DNA of 64,000 bases from Pontibacillus yanchengensis (GTDB lineage: Bacteria > Bacillota > Bacilli > Bacillales > BH030062): the NCBI RefSeq assembly GCF_009856295.1, contig NZ_WMEU01000001.1:1178001-1242000 (forward strand), in the 5' to 3' direction. The position numbers and the translations under genes are program-made. The notes beneath the pieces are model-generated. The model saw only the letters and a program-made list of their open reading frames with translations, did not search any database and had not been told where the DNA came from. Shown here piece after piece: positions 54,601 to 61,525 of the stretch (position 1 is the stretch's first letter; the number at the start of each line of letters is the position of its first letter).

Positions 54601-55125
54601 TAGTAACTCTTCATATATGTAAGATAGATCCTCTAACTTGTGCTTAAGCGCTTCTTCTCCAGGGTAATGGTGAACATATTGATCCATCACATTCATTTGT
54701 TCCTGAAGTGTTTGTGGAGTCACACGATATCGCTTAAATTCCGTAATCATCGTTTCCAATTGCTCGATGAAACCTTGCTTTTCAATCGCTTTTTGGAATA
54801 CGTTCCAATCGGATTTTCGTTGCTCCGTAATTTTACGTAGCATCATCTGGACACCTGTAGAGCTAATAAATTTCTTCGTTCCTCCACCAGTTTCCTGAAG
54901 CACACGCCATGCCAGTCGAGAAAAACTAAACACTTGAGCACGAATACTTCCTTCTATTCCATCTTGCTTCAATAAAGCATACTCCTGCTGGAAGGTCATT
55001 TGCTCTGGTACCATATAAATAATGGGCGGCCCTTCTGGCGAGGCTTGAAGCAGGTCTTTAATTTCCGTTAAGCAACGCGTGCTTTTCCCAGAACCTGCTC
55101 GTCCTAATAAAAATCGTATACTCAC
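51631..55125 (-). CDS. addB: ATP-dependent helicase/nuclease subunit AddB
   Basis: 1164 residues. Partner of AddA; recognises Chi and cuts the other strand. N-terminal FLLGRAGSGKST is its Walker A. The C-terminal nuclease contains RIIDYKSSSKGLDL, and the four cysteines of the 4Fe-4S cluster are seen in ETYYRCSYQHF and ACDYCEFRSVC, the iron-sulfur staple of AddB nucleases. The helicase motifs are degenerate, as normal for AddB. GGGGGAGGAAA lies before the ATG. First gene of the operon. Confidence 0.96.
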   Translation of the reverse strand: MSIRFLLGRAGSGKSTRCLTEIKDLLQASPEGPPIIYMVPEQMTFQQEYALLKQDGIEGSIRAQVFSFSRLAWRVLQETGGGTKKFISSTGVQMMLRKITEQRKSDWNVFQKAIEKQGFIEQLETMITEFKRYRVTPQTLQEQMNVMDQYVHHYPGEEALKHKLEDLSYIYEELLYALREQYIDSEDQLQLLANKIEEADFLEGAEIYLDGFHSFTPQELVVLQALMKKAARVSITLTLDEPRYGEIPELDLFYQTAHTFQEVQEVANEVSVPITEIKHLYGEVGRFQQRHAFEHLEHYFNTRPAPAYQDKTPISVAQAVHPRAEVEGVAQEIIELVRDSGYRYQDMAMLIREPEVYHDIIATVFEDYNIPVFIDEKRTMMNHPLIEFLRSAMDVMEGNWRYDAIFRLLRTDFIPSSDSEHPLTQEAIDELENYCLEYGVRTKNKWIGDSRWRYQRFKGFNQASQTDEEKRKEERLNRLRHQVTAALLPFDESLREAKTVKERCQVLFEWLENLGVPEKLDAWRDDYDDQGLIEKGREQEQVWDAVVQLFEEMVEMIGDDKLSLSVFRTTLDTGFESLDFAHVPPNMDHVIVGSVDRSRISGIKCAFLLGVNEGLWPMKPPAEGMISEQERELLSEHGMQLADSSKRQLLDDHFYVYLAFTAPSDYLWVSYPLSNEEGKSKTPSSMVKRIQELFPRAEEKMLLQEDDDHQDAERFITTPEKTRSVLTAQLSRYLRGYPMKDVWWDVLDWFIVRDKNHLDTRRVLMSLFYENTPANLGKNTTEELYPKQVKASVSRLETYYRCSYQHFAKYGLGLQERSVYKLDAPDIGTLFHEALKQITEWIQAEGRDWNTISQQDTNQYAERAVHQLSPILQHQILYSSNRYQYIQRKLQDVVARAAYMLSEQAKRSQFSPVGLELGFGPNEIIPPMKLDLKNGFELLLRGRIDRVDRAQGDEGMLLRIIDYKSSSKGLDLVEVYYGLALQMLAYLDVVLTHAQQWLGAQASPAGVLYFHVHNPMLSDNTLLDDVDIEKELFKKFKMQGLLLEDEEIVKMMDTSLDSGTSHIVPAGLKKNGDFLKSSKTAEEASFQQLQGYIRDLMMQAGEDITNGKVDLNPFQKDQQAACDYCEFRSVCQFDPSLKENSYRSLKGMKDEEILDKITKRGEES

Positions 55126-55203
55126 GCTTTCCTCCCCCTTTACGAACTATTTATGTATTATTTGCATACAGTAACCACTACGTATTTCTGAAGGAGTGGT
55201 CTC

Positions 55204-56406
55204 ATGCACAGGCAAACGTGGATGGCTTTAGCCCTTGTGATAACAGGGATTTTCATTGCTAGTAACCTATATACGATGCTTCCGCTTCAACCTCAGCTAG
55301 CAGAGCATTTTGGCATTTCGATTACGACCGCATCTTTAGCCAGCACGTTTTTTATTTTCCCTTATGCTGTAGGATTGTTCTTTTTTGGAATACTAGCTGA
55401 TCAGATTCCCCATAAACGATTATTAATCTTTGGGATGATCAGTTTGGTTGTCATTTCCATGCTGATTGGATTCGCACCAAATTTTTGGATCTTCCTTGCC
55501 ATGAGAGCTATCCAGGGCGTAATGGCTGCAAGCTTTGCCCCCACTGCCTTCGCTTACACATTTGAACATTTTCAAGGACAGCAGCAAGCTTTCATCATCG
55601 CCATGATTAATACCGGCTTCTTATTTGCAGGTATATTCGGTCAAATCTTATCAGTTGCCCTTACCGATGTTGGTGATTCGTATAAGACTGTTTTTTTTGG
55701 TTTTTCTCTTATTTATTTCCTATGCTTTCTAGCCATGAGCATAACTCTATACACATCAACCATGAAGAAGAAAAAGATTGTATTTTCCCTGTCTCCTATT
55801 TTATCATTTTTTCAATGCAGACCCTTACAGAAACTTTATGCAATTTCCTTTTTCTTACTAATGGCAGTCATGTTGTTTTATGGAAGTTTTGAACTATTTA
55901 TGTACGAAGCAAGCATGAATCTTCCATTTTCACTTCAAACATTCCGGTTTATTGGATTAATAGGAATCATTCCAGCTTTCTTTGCTGGCACGCTACAGAA
56001 ACAGCTAGGACCAAGAGTTGTCTTGAGCGTGTTTCTCATGCTTATGGCACTTGGTATTACTATTCCATTGTTCACGATAAGCATATGGACGTTGCTTATG
56101 GCATCTATATTTCTAATTGCATCGACAGCATTGACTATCCCAATGGTCATTCTACTTATTGGCCAATTCGCTTCCCATGCTAGAGCAAGTGCTGTCTCGA
56201 TTTATTCTTTTACTCTTCTAACAGGAGCAAGCATCGGGAGCATTGTAGCAGCCTGGGTTCCCTTTACTATCGTTCTCGCTGGAGTGGCATTATTGTTTGC
56301 CTCCCTTTCCTTACTAAGCTTAACCATCCAGAAACCTTCGATATTTATTGAATCGCAACAACAACAGAAAATGAAACAGATTGGCGGGCAGCTTCGAAAT
56401 AAGTGA
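55204..56406 (+). CDS. MFS transporter
   Basis: 400 residues, 12 membrane helices. ADQIPHKRLLIFGM after helix 2 is the MFS loop 2-3 motif and FAPTAFAYTFEHF lies in helix 4-5. The overall pattern is of sugar/drug efflux MFS members (AraJ/YdhP-like); substrate not predictable. GAAGGAG lies before ATG 55204. Divergent from addB, with 78 bp between the starts. It ends in a polar Gln-rich tail and is followed by a dispersed repeat and no clear terminator. Confidence 0.88.
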   Translation: MHRQTWMALALVITGIFIASNLYTMLPLQPQLAEHFGISITTASLASTFFIFPYAVGLFFFGILADQIPHKRLLIFGMISLVVISMLIGFAPNFWIFLAMRAIQGVMAASFAPTAFAYTFEHFQGQQQAFIIAMINTGFLFAGIFGQILSVALTDVGDSYKTVFFGFSLIYFLCFLAMSITLYTSTMKKKKIVFSLSPILSFFQCRPLQKLYAISFFLLMAVMLFYGSFELFMYEASMNLPFSLQTFRFIGLIGIIPAFFAGTLQKQLGPRVVLSVFLMLMALGITIPLFTISIWTLLMASIFLIASTALTIPMVILLIGQFASHARASAVSIYSFTLLTGASIGSIVAAWVPFTIVLAGVALLFASLSLLSLTIQKPSIFIESQQQQKMKQIGGQLRNK

Positions 56407-56445
56407 TATTCCTTCTGTTCAGATTCCATCAAAAGAACAAAAGCG

Positions 56446-56616
56446 CAAGCGCCCGGTTAGCGACGTACAAACTGCTGCCCACAGGACGTGGGTTGGTTCG
56501 ATGTTGCTGCATGACGCAGCGTTTTTAATCGAACTCCCTATGAATCGTTTTGAGATAAAGGAAACACGTAAGGAGGTGCAGGAAGTTTGCTAGTCGCTGG
56601 GCGCTGGAGCTGGACG
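56446..56616. repeat. Dispersed repeat with GCGCCC / GGGCGC ends, copy B
   Basis: Begins CAAGCGCCCGGTTAGCGACG, ends CTAGTCGCTGGGCGCTGGAG, and shares GAGATAAAGGAAACACG with the copy at 40461-40600. Inside are a GTTCGAT/ATCGAAC stem with GCTGC/GCAGC within it, and CCCAC/GTGGG. Non-coding, between convergent genes. Confidence 0.8.
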
Positions 56617-56679
56617 TGGCCTCTATAACTTACTTAGTTATGCACAAGCCAACATTTTTATAATTGTACGCTAGACAAT

Positions 56680-56714
56680 AAAAAAATCCTTCCACACATA
56701 AAGGTGGTAAGGAT
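56680..56714 (-). terminator. Terminator of the signal peptidase gene
   Basis: ATCCTTACCACC and GTGGAAGGAT arms, then T7 on the minus strand, 11 bp after the stop. Confidence 0.85.
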
Positions 56715-56725
56715 CTCTATAGGCG

Positions 56726-57268
56726 TTAAAAAGTTAAAGCAAGTTGAGAAATAGGCCAATATCGAACATCAACTTTTCCGACAATGGTCTCAATCGGTAC
56801 AAAACCAAAATAACGACTATCTAGCGATTCTCTTCGATTATCTCCTAGTACAAATACGTGCCCTTCTGGAACCTCATTCCTATCTGTCGTATCTTCTAGA
56901 GTAAAGGACTCTGTCAGAGGTTTTCCATCATTTTTTCGATAAGGATCTAGGTACTTCTCCTCCACTTTCTCACCGTTCAAATAGAGCATATCACCTTTAT
57001 ATTCAATACGATCGCCGGGTAATCCAATTACACGCTTCACATAGTCCTCTTCTTTGTTGGCATGAAAGACAATCACATCTTCGTGGTGAACATCCGCCCA
57101 GTCATAGACTACTTTATTAACCATTAGTAAGTTTCCATCAAATAAAGTAGGTTCCATCGATTTTCCGTCAACGATGTAGCTTGCAAATAAAAACGTTCTA
57201 AATGCCATGGCAAGTACAATCGCAAACAAAATCGTCCTTACCCACTTCCATATGTTCTTCATATTCAT
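56726..57268 (-). CDS. lepB: Type I signal peptidase
   Basis: 180 residues from ATG 57268, which follows GGAGGAG by 7 nt. Membrane serine/lysine peptidase that removes signal peptides from exported proteins. One N-terminal membrane helix, then the catalytic Ser in VDGKSMEPTL, the catalytic Lys in YVKRVIGLPGD, and VFVLGDNRRESLDSR. Size and single helix fit the SipS/T/V type of Bacillus. It lies 54 bp after yhjE on the same strand, as sipV follows yhjE in B. subtilis from memory. Confidence 0.94.
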   Translation of the reverse strand: MNMKNIWKWVRTILFAIVLAMAFRTFLFASYIVDGKSMEPTLFDGNLLMVNKVVYDWADVHHEDVIVFHANKEEDYVKRVIGLPGDRIEYKGDMLYLNGEKVEEKYLDPYRKNDGKPLTESFTLEDTTDRNEVPEGHVFVLGDNRRESLDSRYFGFVPIETIVGKVDVRYWPISQLALTF

Positions 57269-57322
57269 GGATTTACTCCTCCAGGTGTATTCTATAAACA
57301 TCTTACCCGGATTATTTTGTAT

Positions 57323-57997
57323 TTAATCGTTTGCACTTGCTTTTTCCTGTTCTTTATCTTGCTCTTTCTCCTGGGCTTTTCTCTGTAATCGACGTTCTAA
57401 ATATTTCCCAATCAGCCAAAATACTGCTATGCAGATTCCTACGACTATTGTTTTCATAGGATGCTTGGCAAACTCTGTTATACTATGGCCAACATAGGCA
57501 ATGGTAAATATCATCACGGCTTTACCTAATAAGACCGCCAACGCAAACTGTTGAAAGCTCACCTTAGATAATGCCCCTACTACGTTAATAATAGCGGAGG
57601 GAGAAAACGGAAAGCACATTAGTAAAAACAATGGACCAAAGCCGTGCTTTTCTAACCATTGCATAACCCGCTGTACTTGTTTATGTTTCCGAACAAACTG
57701 AAAGAAACGCTGTTGACCAAGGCGCCGAATCACTCTAAACACAATCAATGCTCCTAAGGATGCTCCAATCCACGAATAAAGAAACCCTTTTAATAAGCCA
57801 TACGCAATCGAATTTCCTAGTACAAAAATAAACAAAGGTAAAAAAGGAAAAATAGCTTCAAATAGTGGTAATAATATCCCTGGCAAAGGGCCTAGCTGCT
57901 CATATTGATTCAACAGCTGCATGATGAAATCATCAAATGTATCGTCCTCAATCATCTTTTGTAACGATTCGAAGTCTAAGTTCTGGATTTTTTTCAT
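57323..57997 (-). CDS. yhjE: VTT domain (TVP38/TMEM64) membrane protein, YhjE-like
   Basis: 224 residues with about five or six membrane helices. The VTT (SNARE-associated/DedA-like) region is visible: FVLGNSIAYGLLKGFLYSWIGASLGALIVFRVIRR and FGPLFLLMCFPFSPSAIINVVGALS. The C-terminal tail is charged and Gln/Glu/Lys-rich. VTT proteins are linked to lipid scrambling or undecaprenyl-phosphate flipping in other cases. Upstream of the signal peptidase gene in one probable operon; divergent from yhjD. Confidence 0.87.
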   Translation of the reverse strand: MKKIQNLDFESLQKMIEDDTFDDFIMQLLNQYEQLGPLPGILLPLFEAIFPFLPLFIFVLGNSIAYGLLKGFLYSWIGASLGALIVFRVIRRLGQQRFFQFVRKHKQVQRVMQWLEKHGFGPLFLLMCFPFSPSAIINVVGALSKVSFQQFALAVLLGKAVMIFTIAYVGHSITEFAKHPMKTIVVGICIAVFWLIGKYLERRLQRKAQEKEQDKEQEKASAND

Positions 57998-58185
57998 ATG
58001 TATTCTCCTATTTCATTTTCCACACGTCTTCTTCCCTTTGATATACAGTATTACTCTTTTATTCTAATTCAAAACCTTCTCCTGTGCCTAGAACTATACT
58101 TATTTCACCTAAACCTAAAGGTGCTTTCAAATCTAGTTAGAGATGCGATGGATAAAAAATGTATCGATTTTCATAATATTGGTGT

Positions 58186-58226
58186 TTGTTTTTACATATA
58201 TATAGGGTATAATAGAACGTGTGTTC
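58186..58226 (+). promoter_or_regulatory. yhjD promoter with a LexA-box-like site
   Basis: TTGTTT (58186-58191), 16-bp spacer, TATAAT (58208-58213). AGAACGTGTGTTCG follows directly; it matches the Bacillus LexA box CGAAC-N4-GTTCG except for the first base and lies over the start site. Confidence 0.6.
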
Positions 58227-58247
58227 GATTATACAGGAGGGAAGAGA

Positions 58248-58634
58248 ATGCGTTATCTCAACGAAGAGGACCGAGAACTCGCATCACGATATCTATTTTT
58301 ATCGATGGCTCTAATTGTGATCGCTCAGGACATTCGTACAATCGAAAAAGGTACCTTTAAAATCAAAGAACCCTACTTAGAGCTCCTTAGAAAAATGGAG
58401 CACAAGGGGAAAGCGGAACGAAAATACTTAAAAGAAGTTATGAAGAATAAAAAACTAGACGTGATCTATTTAAATAAAAACGAATCCTTTTCATCGTATT
58501 TATTTACGTGTAATGGGTACGAAGAGAAACGAAATTATTTCAATCCAGCAATCCGGAAAAATGTCGAAACAATTATTTATGAGTTGATGAGGAAAGGTAT
58601 GCAGGCAAATTATCATTTGGCTTCAGCTGAGTAA
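58248..58634 (+). CDS. yhjD: YhjD-like protein
   Basis: 128 residues from ATG 58248, with GGAGGGAAG upstream. Soluble and rich in Lys/Glu; DRELASRYLFLSMALIVIAQDIRTIEK, KEPYLELLRKME and GYEEKRNYFNPAIRKNVETIIYELM agree with what I recall of YhjD, encoded next to yhjE in B. subtilis and linked to sporulation. No catalytic motif is visible. A LexA-like box on its promoter suggests damage induction, which I would not have expected. Confidence 0.65.
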   Translation: MRYLNEEDRELASRYLFLSMALIVIAQDIRTIEKGTFKIKEPYLELLRKMEHKGKAERKYLKEVMKNKKLDVIYLNKNESFSSYLFTCNGYEEKRNYFNPAIRKNVETIIYELMRKGMQANYHLASAE

Positions 58635-58730
58635 TAAATGGGGACATTTTGGATGGCTAAGTTCACATTAGGCGAACACTTCCCATAGATTCACTAGTGC
58701 ATTCCCCTATTTTTGTGAGAAACAGTCACT

Positions 58731-59322
58731 TTAAATTCCAAACGCATATCCTTTATAGGTGAACTCACTTGTAAAGCCTAGAAGCTCTGCAACAGACCTA
58801 GATGGATGATTTTTCCACGCAGTCCCAATAAGGCGTAACTTTTCTTCACATACGAATGTGCCACCTTTTGTCCTAATTTTTTGCCTTGATGATGCTTGTC
58901 TGTTTTTATATCAACAACATGAAGATTACTTGCGATAAATCCAGTGAAACAAACACTCACTATGGCTTGACCATAAACAACACAATATCCAATCCCCTTT
59001 CTTAAAAAGGAATCAGCATCTGACCAAAACTCTAATAGCTTTTTATGTAAAAACTCAATATTTTGCATTATATCGGAGTCATAAAGTTCTTTTGTAATTT
59101 GCTTTATCTCATATCCCGGCTCTAAACAAGGTTCTTTCTCTTTTGCGTAATCCTCTTTGTAAAGCTTGAAAACATTTTTTCTCCAACTCTCAAGTTCTCG
59201 ATCAGCAAAAACATGTTCTATCGTCTCATTCCAGTGACTATGATTCCCCATTACCTCAAATGAATCTAGCTTTAATTGTCTCGCCTTTGGAAAAATAATC
59301 TCCTCTATAAAGTCATTAATTT
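58731..59322 (-). pseudogene. GNAT_acetyltran family remnant
   Basis: A decayed acetyltransferase. The main frame reads INDFIEEIIFPKARQLKL ... MGNHSHWNETIEHVF ... FTGFIASNLHVVDIKTDKHHQGKKLGQKVAHSYV, typical of the larger GNAT_acetyltran group with the acetyl-CoA loop HHQGKKLG. Near 58843-58850 the frame shifts; the other frame completes it as EEKLRLIGTAWKNHPSRSVAELLGF and ends at 58731. About 110 N-terminal residues are missing: the frame runs straight into the GGDEF remnant across TAG 59323-59325. Probably inactive. Confidence 0.75.
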
Positions 59323-59325
59323 CCT

Positions 59326-60010
59326 AAACTAGTTCGTCTAATGTACAATACGTTTTTTCACAAGTGACAGTCCCTTTCGAAGCAGTAATGATTATTGCTG
59401 GTGACAGATGAAAATGCTCTAATTCAAGAGATGAGAGTTCAGCTTATGACCTCTTTTCGATGACGAGAAACTCATCCCCTCCCCATCTAGCTACAATTCC
59501 ACTTTTATCTACTCTGGTTCTCAGCTACCTCACAAATTGCTCTATCACCCACTTCATGTCCATAATGATCGTTAATTTGTTTAAATTGATTAATATCAAC
59601 TAACGTCACCTTTATTCTATCGGTAGTTTCCAAACTATTAAAAAATCGATCATATTTCTTGTAAACCCATCTTCTGTTAAACGCTTTTGTTAAATAACCT
59701 CGTTTTGATAGAAACTTCACTCGATCAAACTGCTTCCCTATCCACCACCCATTAATACCTCGACAATTGAAACAGCAAGACTAAACCAAAATCTAGGTTC
59801 ATCTAGTTAAGAGAACCGTTTATTATATACGTGTACGCATTCCAATATATCTAGGAAAAGTACGATGGCCATACTGATTATTCTCCCTTTATATCCCAAA
59901 CCAGTGTCCTCCTGGTGTTTGTGCGTCATATTTGAATACTAATTCCCACAGACCATAGAACCAAAACCATTCGATGCGTGAGTCTAAATATCTATTTTTA
60001 TGTATTTTTC
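59326..60010 (-). pseudogene. GGDEF diguanylate cyclase remnant with membrane N-terminus
   Basis: Joining frames on the minus strand recovers a membrane part (SRIEWFWFYGLWELVF, GRIISMAIVLFLDILE, WFSLAVSIVEVLMGG) and a GGDEF domain: RGYLTKAFNRRWVYKKYDRF, TLVDINQFKQINDHYGHEVGD, then RTRVDKSGIVARWGGDEFLVIEKRS and ELSSLELEHFHLSPAIIITASKG. The WGGDEF signature (59467-59490) is intact. At least five breaks: frameshifts near 59920, 59745 and 59515, and in-frame stops near 59810 and 59440. The end after TLDELV is cut by the junction with the GNAT remnant. It once would have made c-di-GMP. Confidence 0.8.
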
Positions 60011-60202
60011 GATATCAAAAGGTTGCAAGGATAGAGATTCAGGCCCTTCGTCTATATCATCTTAAGTTAGAAATATAAAAAAAGGGATGATATATGTCGA
60101 AAAATAAGATATCTTGTCGATATACACTATATAAATTCATACAACTGTAAAGACAACAAAGGTTAAAATCTGGGTTATTCAGGAGAGAAAGGGGGAGTTA
60201 AC

Positions 60203-60466
60203 ATGAAAATAAGTAAACTGAATAGTCAACGATTAGGTGAGATTCTGCTGGGTACTCCGTTAAAATCACATCAAGCGAACCATAATAAGATTCAATCCAC
60301 TATGGAGGCTTCCATTACCTCTTCTGAAGAACATTTAGAAGGAAAATTCGTACATGACGTATTCACCAAAAACACGCAAGACATTATCGACGAATGGTAT
60401 GATGGAGACGAAAGAGCTGCAAAACTTTTAGAGATGATTCAAGAGGATCGTCCTTCAAACCAATAA
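60203..60466 (+). CDS. Hypothetical 87-residue protein
   Basis: Soluble and helical, with no cysteine and no membrane segment. MKISKLNSQRLGEILLGTPL opens it and the C-terminal half is acidic (DVFTKNTQDIIDEWYDGDERAAKLLEMIQED). GGGGGAG lies 6 nt before the ATG and a hairpin follows the stop, so it is likely expressed. I do not recognise the family. It is isolated between pseudogene remnants and yolD. Confidence 0.6.
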   Translation: MKISKLNSQRLGEILLGTPLKSHQANHNKIQSTMEASITSSEEHLEGKFVHDVFTKNTQDIIDEWYDGDERAAKLLEMIQEDRPSNQ

Positions 60467-60500
60467 AAGTAGCGTGTGGGCATCACATGCTACTTCCCTT
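60467..60500 (+). terminator. Hairpin after the 87-residue gene
   Basis: AAGTAGCGTGTG and CACATGCTACTT form a 12-bp stem with one mismatch; the tail CCCTTCTT is only partly T-rich. Confidence 0.55.
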
Positions 60501-60701
60501 CTTAACTATAAGAACATTGCAGAGCCCGCTATAATAGAACCGACTAATACGATAGCTAACTATAATTTTCTTCATATTCCCCATCCTTTAACCCACTTTT
60601 CTACCGCAGATCTATTGGAACTCTTTGCCAACAACCTCATCGTAACATTTTTTTCATTACGATAATATTGCTTAAACAAGTACAATAGATATGTCTGGTT
60701 C

Positions 60702-61046
60702 TCAAATAATCGTAACCTCGTTAATAGCGTGTAAACTGACTTCGACCTTATCTTTACTTTCTTGATTCACCACATATAATGTCTTCTTTTCATGGATGAT
60801 CGAAAGAATTTTGACTTTTGCATATCTATAGTCAAATCCGTTATGATAGCTAATTCCAACCGTTAAATCATCCTTTAATGCAAGTTGTAGCTTAAAGTCA
60901 ATTTCTGCAGCTTGCTGCTCATCTAGATCCCCTTTTTCTACCCGTTCATCTTCTCTCCACATCTCTTTCAGCTTTTCTACATGTTCTGGAAGCATCATTG
61001 AGGTCCATTTAATAGTTCCTCTATCATTTATACGTTCTCTCGTCAT
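60702..61046 (-). CDS. yolD: YolD-like protein
   Basis: 114 residues. NDRGTIKWTSMMLPEHVEKLKEMW is the family hallmark of YolD-like proteins, which are often encoded ahead of a Y-family polymerase (UvrX/YqjW) and induced by DNA damage. The second half (VGISYHNGFDYRYAKVKILSIIHEKKTLYV) is a small beta domain. A LexA box sits on the promoter. The polymerase gene usually found downstream is missing here; the next gene is convergent. Confidence 0.88.
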   Translation of the reverse strand: MTRERINDRGTIKWTSMMLPEHVEKLKEMWREDERVEKGDLDEQQAAEIDFKLQLALKDDLTVGISYHNGFDYRYAKVKILSIIHEKKTLYVVNQESKDKVEVSLHAINEVTII

Positions 61047-61068
61047 AGATATCCCTCCACTTTCAAAA

Positions 61069-61112
61069 CGAACATTTGTTCTTATTATATCGATTCTGAC
61101 AGTTCAAATCAA
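61069..61112 (-). promoter_or_regulatory. yolD promoter and LexA (SOS) box
   Basis: Minus strand TTGATT (61107-61112), 17-bp spacer, TATAAT (61084-61089). The box CGAACATTTGTTC (61069-61081 on the plus strand, followed by T where the consensus has G) lies over the start site. This is the classical arrangement of a LexA-repressed gene. Confidence 0.8.
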
Positions 61113-61197
61113 TAAGGAATAGGTAGGAAGTATCTAATTTCGAATTTGAATAAAGTAACTTAAACCTTGTTCTTCAAGAAAAGACTTTAACAAAGTG

Positions 61198-61346
61198 TTG
61201 ATAATGTTGAACCATATTATTATATAATTCTTTTATTTTCACTTTACGCTTTAAAGCGTTAATGTTATGATAATTCTGAACACTTTATCTATTAGAATTT
61301 CCCCTTAAAGAGCTGATTGGAGTATTATCCAATCAGTTTTTTCTTT
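61198..61346 (+). ncRNA. Candidate C-rich small RNA
   Basis: A promoter TTGATA with TATATA 17 bp on (or TATAAT 19 bp on) at 61198-61228, then about 110 nt without an ORF, ending in a good terminator (CTGATTGG/CCAATCAG, T6, 61312-61346). Inside are the palindrome ACGCTTTAAAGCGT, a second stem AATTCT/AGAATT and the single-stranded TTTCCCCTTAAAG. C-rich loops like this pair with ribosome sites in RNAs such as FsrA and RoxS. Expression is not shown. The rest of the 61090-61525 gap holds nothing else. Confidence 0.45.
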
Positions 61347-61525
61347 CTTGATGAACCAACTACACACATTATGGTATCAAGATGCTAGCTCCTTATGACG
61401 AAGTAGTTTAAAACTAATATGGAAATGATGTTTTAATGAAAAAGGTACAATAGGAAATAAAGATAGCCTCATCCTCATAAGAGAGGAGGCTATCATTTGG
61501 GTAAGTTCGATATTTTTTCGTTTTA

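Noticed and set aside
60094..60150. 18-codon ORF (MSKNKISCRY...) before the 87-residue gene
   Set aside because: Has a fair AAAGGGATG upstream but is too short and has no conserved pattern I can point to.
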